DNA of 64,000 nt from Shinisaurus crocodilurus (Eukaryota; Chordata; Lepidosauria; Squamata; Shinisauridae): positions 112,925,289-112,989,288 of the forward strand of contig CM037877.1 of NCBI GenBank assembly GCA_021292165.1, given 5' to 3'. Below, piece after piece: positions 62,265 to 64,000 of the stretch; within the stretch, counting starts at the first letter, position 1, and every line of letters begins with the position of its first letter. A program made the position numbers and the translations under genes. The notes beneath the pieces are model-generated. The model was not told the origin of the DNA and searched no databases. It saw only the letters and a program-made list of their open reading frames with translations.

Positions 62265-62391
62265 CAGCCTTTCCCCAGCCTGGTGCCCACCTTATATATA
62301 CACTACAACTCCCATCATCCCCTAGCCATTATGGATGATGGGAATTGCAGTAGCCTTACACATTTGGAGGACACCAGGTTGGGGAAGTCTC
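62265..62391. mobile_element. hAT MITE, diverged copy
   Basis: It begins CAGCCTTTCCCCAGCCTGGT and ends with ACACCAGGTTGGGGAAG plus a decayed tip. Duplication TCTTAGAG / TCTTAGAA. Core words actacaactcccatcatc and gatgatgggaattgcag form a central dyad. Confidence 0.75.
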
Positions 62392-63127
62392 TCTTAGAAT
62401 GCGTCATTTCTCCTTTATCATAAAATGTGACGTGGAATATTTGAATAGTAGGGGGGAAATGGGCAAATTGTTTTACATGGTTTTATGCCCCATTTGGGGG
62501 TCAGTTATGATCTCAAATGCACAAAGAGCTTAAGCAGATCTCTCCCCCCCCCCCCGATTCCTCTGAGAGTGCAGGTTGCTGGACCCCACCTCTCATCCAA
62601 ACTACAACTTCGCTGATATGGTTACTTCTCGGTCATAATGTTTATTTTGTGGCACAACAGGCTGAAATATTATAATTTCAGAGCATAGCGGGAATGAAGC
62701 AGGCACAAGAAGGGGTCTTAATGACTGCAAAGCAGCGCATTCCTGCATTTTTGCTGCTTCCTTTTTGAAGAGGTGATGCTAATTCAATCTCTGATGTGTG
62801 TGTGCCCTTCTCTTTCAGGGCACCCGGCATGAGAAATAAATGTTAACAGACACAAAAAAGCCCATCAATTTGTTCCAAGTCAAATTAAAACGAAGTCTGG
62901 CGGGGAAAATATGAACCTTTGTACTATGGACAGGTTATACATTGCATAATATAATTGCTGTTTCGGAGAGAAGCAAATAAAAGATAGTTCATAGTAGGAT
63001 TTTTTAAAAAAAATTAAAACAACCTTGTGGATGCAGTTTCATTCTGGCAAAAGGGAGATTTTGGTGCGGACTCCCTCAGTGTGTCAATGTGTGTGTGTGC
63101 TGGGGGAGTGTTTGGTGAGGCAGTCTA

Positions 63128-63718
63128 GGGATGTGCTGATGCTGGGAAGTCCGGTTTGTTTGAGCTCGACAAACTTCCTGCCCACTTCCAATCCGATAAT
63201 CGGGGAAAGGCCCAGTCGGTGGGTTTTCCACGGACCTCCATCTCTAAGCCCGTGGGTGGGCTGCAGTTCACGTATTTTTAAAAAAAACGCTAAGGAAATT
63301 TGTGCAAATAGCACAATTTGCGTAACTTCACACAAATTGTGTAAATTGCGGTATTTTGCTTGTTCGCAAATCAGCACCCAAAAAGCACATGGATCTAGCA
63401 TGATTTGTGTAAAATCAGCCAATCGTGTGAGATCCATGTGCTTTTCGGGTGCTGATTTGCAAAAAACATGCAAAAATGTCATGATTTACGCAAATTGCGT
63501 AAAGTTACGCAAATTGCACAAATAGCGCCATTTGTGCAAATTTCCTTAGTGTTTTTTAAAAATGCGCAAACTGGCCCGTCTTAGAGATGGAAGTCCGCAA
63601 GCTGGCTCGACTCGCATCAAGTTGGCACCAGCACAGGGGCTTGCAAACTGGAATCTGGGAGCTGAAATGTGAAAATCCATCAGATTTTCACCCCCCTATC
63701 GGATTTCTTACACATCCC
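63128..63718. mobile_element. Large foldback element with TA flanks
   Basis: Ends GGGATGTG / CACATCCC flanked by TA (63126-63127, 63719-63720). The arms around 63275-63360 and 63475-63565 are inverted repeats rich in gcaaatt / aatttgc. A central dyad, gcacatggatct / agatccatgtgc, occurs near 63385-63440. Frames across it are not genes. Confidence 0.75.
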
Positions 63719-63721
63719 TAC

Positions 63722-63912
63722 CCGTAGTACATATTTTGCCTGCCGAAGGTCCCAGGTTCAATCCCTGCCATCTCTGGTTAAAAATGGCTTCGGTAACCCA
63801 TGATGGGAAGTATCTTTTTCTGCCTGCCATCCTGGATGTTCACTGTCGGTCAAAGTAGACAGTTCTGGGCAAGATGGACAAACGGTCTGACTCAGTATAA
63901 GTCAGCTTTGAA
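63722..63912 (+). repeat. tRNA-Ala-like SINE, copy 5
   Basis: Plus orientation: gaaggtcccaggttcaatcc (B box), ccatctctggttaaaaatgg, ggtctgactcagtataagtc. It lies directly after the foldback element, apparently head-truncated. Confidence 0.8.
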
Positions 63913-64000
63913 ATTGTGCCTTGAAATCATGCATAGGATTGTGCCTTTAGCCGCTCTTAGTAGCTTAAGGCACAATCCTAAGGAAGCTTAGAAAAAAAGC

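Noticed and set aside
63025..63525. 166-codon frame as a gene
   Set aside because: Most of it is inverted-repeat DNA of the foldback element; the opposite strand is equally open, as expected from the palindrome.

Overview
The window is vertebrate nuclear DNA: long introns, no bacterial-type gene packing, canonical GT-AG splice sites, and a dense load of interspersed repeats. The repeats are CR1-type LINE 3' ends, two tRNA-derived SINE families, many short hAT and Tc1/mariner/pogo-like inverted-repeat elements, and (TG)n microsatellites. This mixture points to a sauropsid, most likely a squamate (lizard-like) reptile; the species cannot be fixed from the sequence alone.

The only protein-coding gene I can support is PCGF3 (Polycomb group RING finger 3), on the + strand. 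Eight coding exons between 42785 and 54578 join, with consistent phases, into a 242-codon reading frame. It has an N-terminal C3HC4 RING finger and a C-terminal RAWUL (ubiquitin-like) domain. The frame is intact and looks functional. A long 3' UTR follows, with plausible poly(A) signals at 58141 and 60993. Upstream, one 43-nt exon-like segment (32255-32297) may be a 5' non-coding exon. The true promoter is probably outside the window, so most of 1-42775 is read as PCGF3 5' intron or upstream DNA.

Repeats by region. 0-8 kb: SINE, nested inverted-repeat elements. 8.7-10.65 kb: a non-autonomous element swollen by a 42-bp minisatellite that has a 294-bp higher-order repeat; a second, unexpanded member lies at 40.4-41.1 kb. 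14.8-16.6 kb and 27.9-29.4 kb: two related non-autonomous hAT elements with perfect 8-bp target duplications, each carrying a different CpG-rich cargo. 27-37 kb: several foldback MITEs and a pogo-like element. 39-43 kb: two more pogo-like copies and a SINE. 42.8-54.6 kb: the PCGF3 coding region, whose introns hold SINE, LINE and hAT remnants. 54.6-61 kb: 3' UTR, including two foldback elements. 61-64 kb: downstream DNA with hAT and large inverted-repeat elements.

The most interesting points are a tandem or dual-specificity splice site at PCGF3 coding exon 6 (optional 21-residue in-frame insertion), five copies of a near-perfect palindromic MITE all inserted at CTAG-centred targets (one inside the PCGF3 3' UTR), and a possible captured gene first exon inside one hAT element. 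I see no wholly new biological system.
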